Below are positions 5,241 through 5,269 of a stretch of 5,269 nt of DNA, in pieces. Source of the stretch: an uncultured Clostridia bacterium (lineage in GTDB: Bacteria; Bacillota; Clostridia; UBA1381); NCBI GenBank assembly GCA_944391635.1, contig CALXUL010000065.1, positions 1 through 5,269 on the forward strand, given 5' to 3'. Under the pieces are notes generated by a model. That model did no database searches. It was not told where the DNA came from and saw only the letters and a list, made by a program, of their open reading frames with translations. Position numbers and translations under genes: made by a program. Each line of letters starts with the position of its first letter. Within the stretch, counting starts at the first letter, position 1.

Positions 5241-5269
5241 TTCGCTCCTATAATCTCTATTTGACACAT
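5237..5269 (-). CDS. Possible 3' end of an upstream gene
   Basis: One minus-strand frame is open from the window edge for ten codons and stops with TGA at 5237-5239, overlapping the ATG of the membrane-protein gene by ATGA. This is a common arrangement within operons, and the AGGAG inside it would serve the next gene. Ten codons cannot prove a gene. In many Firmicutes ricT lies after holB (DNA polymerase III delta prime), so that would be the first candidate, but nothing visible identifies it. Confidence 0.27.
   Translation of the reverse strand: MCQIEIIGAK

Noticed and set aside
1..5269. CRISPR arrays, tRNA or rRNA genes, insertion sequences, attachment sites
   Set aside because: I found no regularly spaced repeats, cloverleaf or rRNA sequence, transposase or terminal inverted repeats on either strand.

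Overview
The window looks like chromosome from a low-GC, strictly anaerobic Firmicute, most likely of the class Clostridia. The grounds are AT-rich DNA, strong AGGAGG-type ribosome sites, a clostridial 2[4Fe-4S] ferredoxin, a RicT/YaaT-type PSP1 protein and a fermentative pyruvate formate-lyase (PFL). Every gene I can support is on the minus strand, so transcription runs from high to low coordinates. Open frames on the plus strand are shadows.

In transcription order the layout is as follows. (1) The possible last codons of an upstream gene (5237-5269). (2) A small two-helix membrane protein (4779-5240), overlapping the start of ricT by 8 bases. (3) ricT (3914-4786), a PSP1-domain protein with two CGRxxCC motifs. 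(4) A promoter (3896-3924), a leader with two small hairpins, a 55-residue ferredoxin gene (3656-3823) and its terminator. (5) A pspC-like gene (3358-3570) overlapping a sirtuin gene (2628-3365), followed by a terminator. (6) A strong consensus promoter (2484-2512) driving a three-gene PFL operon that runs off the low-coordinate edge.

The PFL operon is the notable part. The catalytic core with its Cys-Cys pair (391-2454) stops at the hinge before the glycyl-radical domain. That domain is encoded separately (1-188, 3' end outside the window) with its own start and ribosome site and carries the RVSGYAV loop. Between the two lies a 57-residue gene (206-379). Its first half matches the start of the radical domain without gaps (9 of 20 identical), and its second half replaces the radical loop with a cysteine cluster (CxxxCx5CC). 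This is a naturally split PFL with an unexplained third component. The core frame ends in TAA-TAG, with another stop three codons later, so a simple sequencing error does not explain the split.

Likely roles: core plus radical subunit convert pyruvate and CoA to acetyl-CoA and formate. The cysteine-rich protein may be a placeholder, chaperone or redox/metal-sensing partner for the groove where the radical domain docks; this is inference. The other genes are ordinary housekeeping or stress genes with no proven link to PFL.
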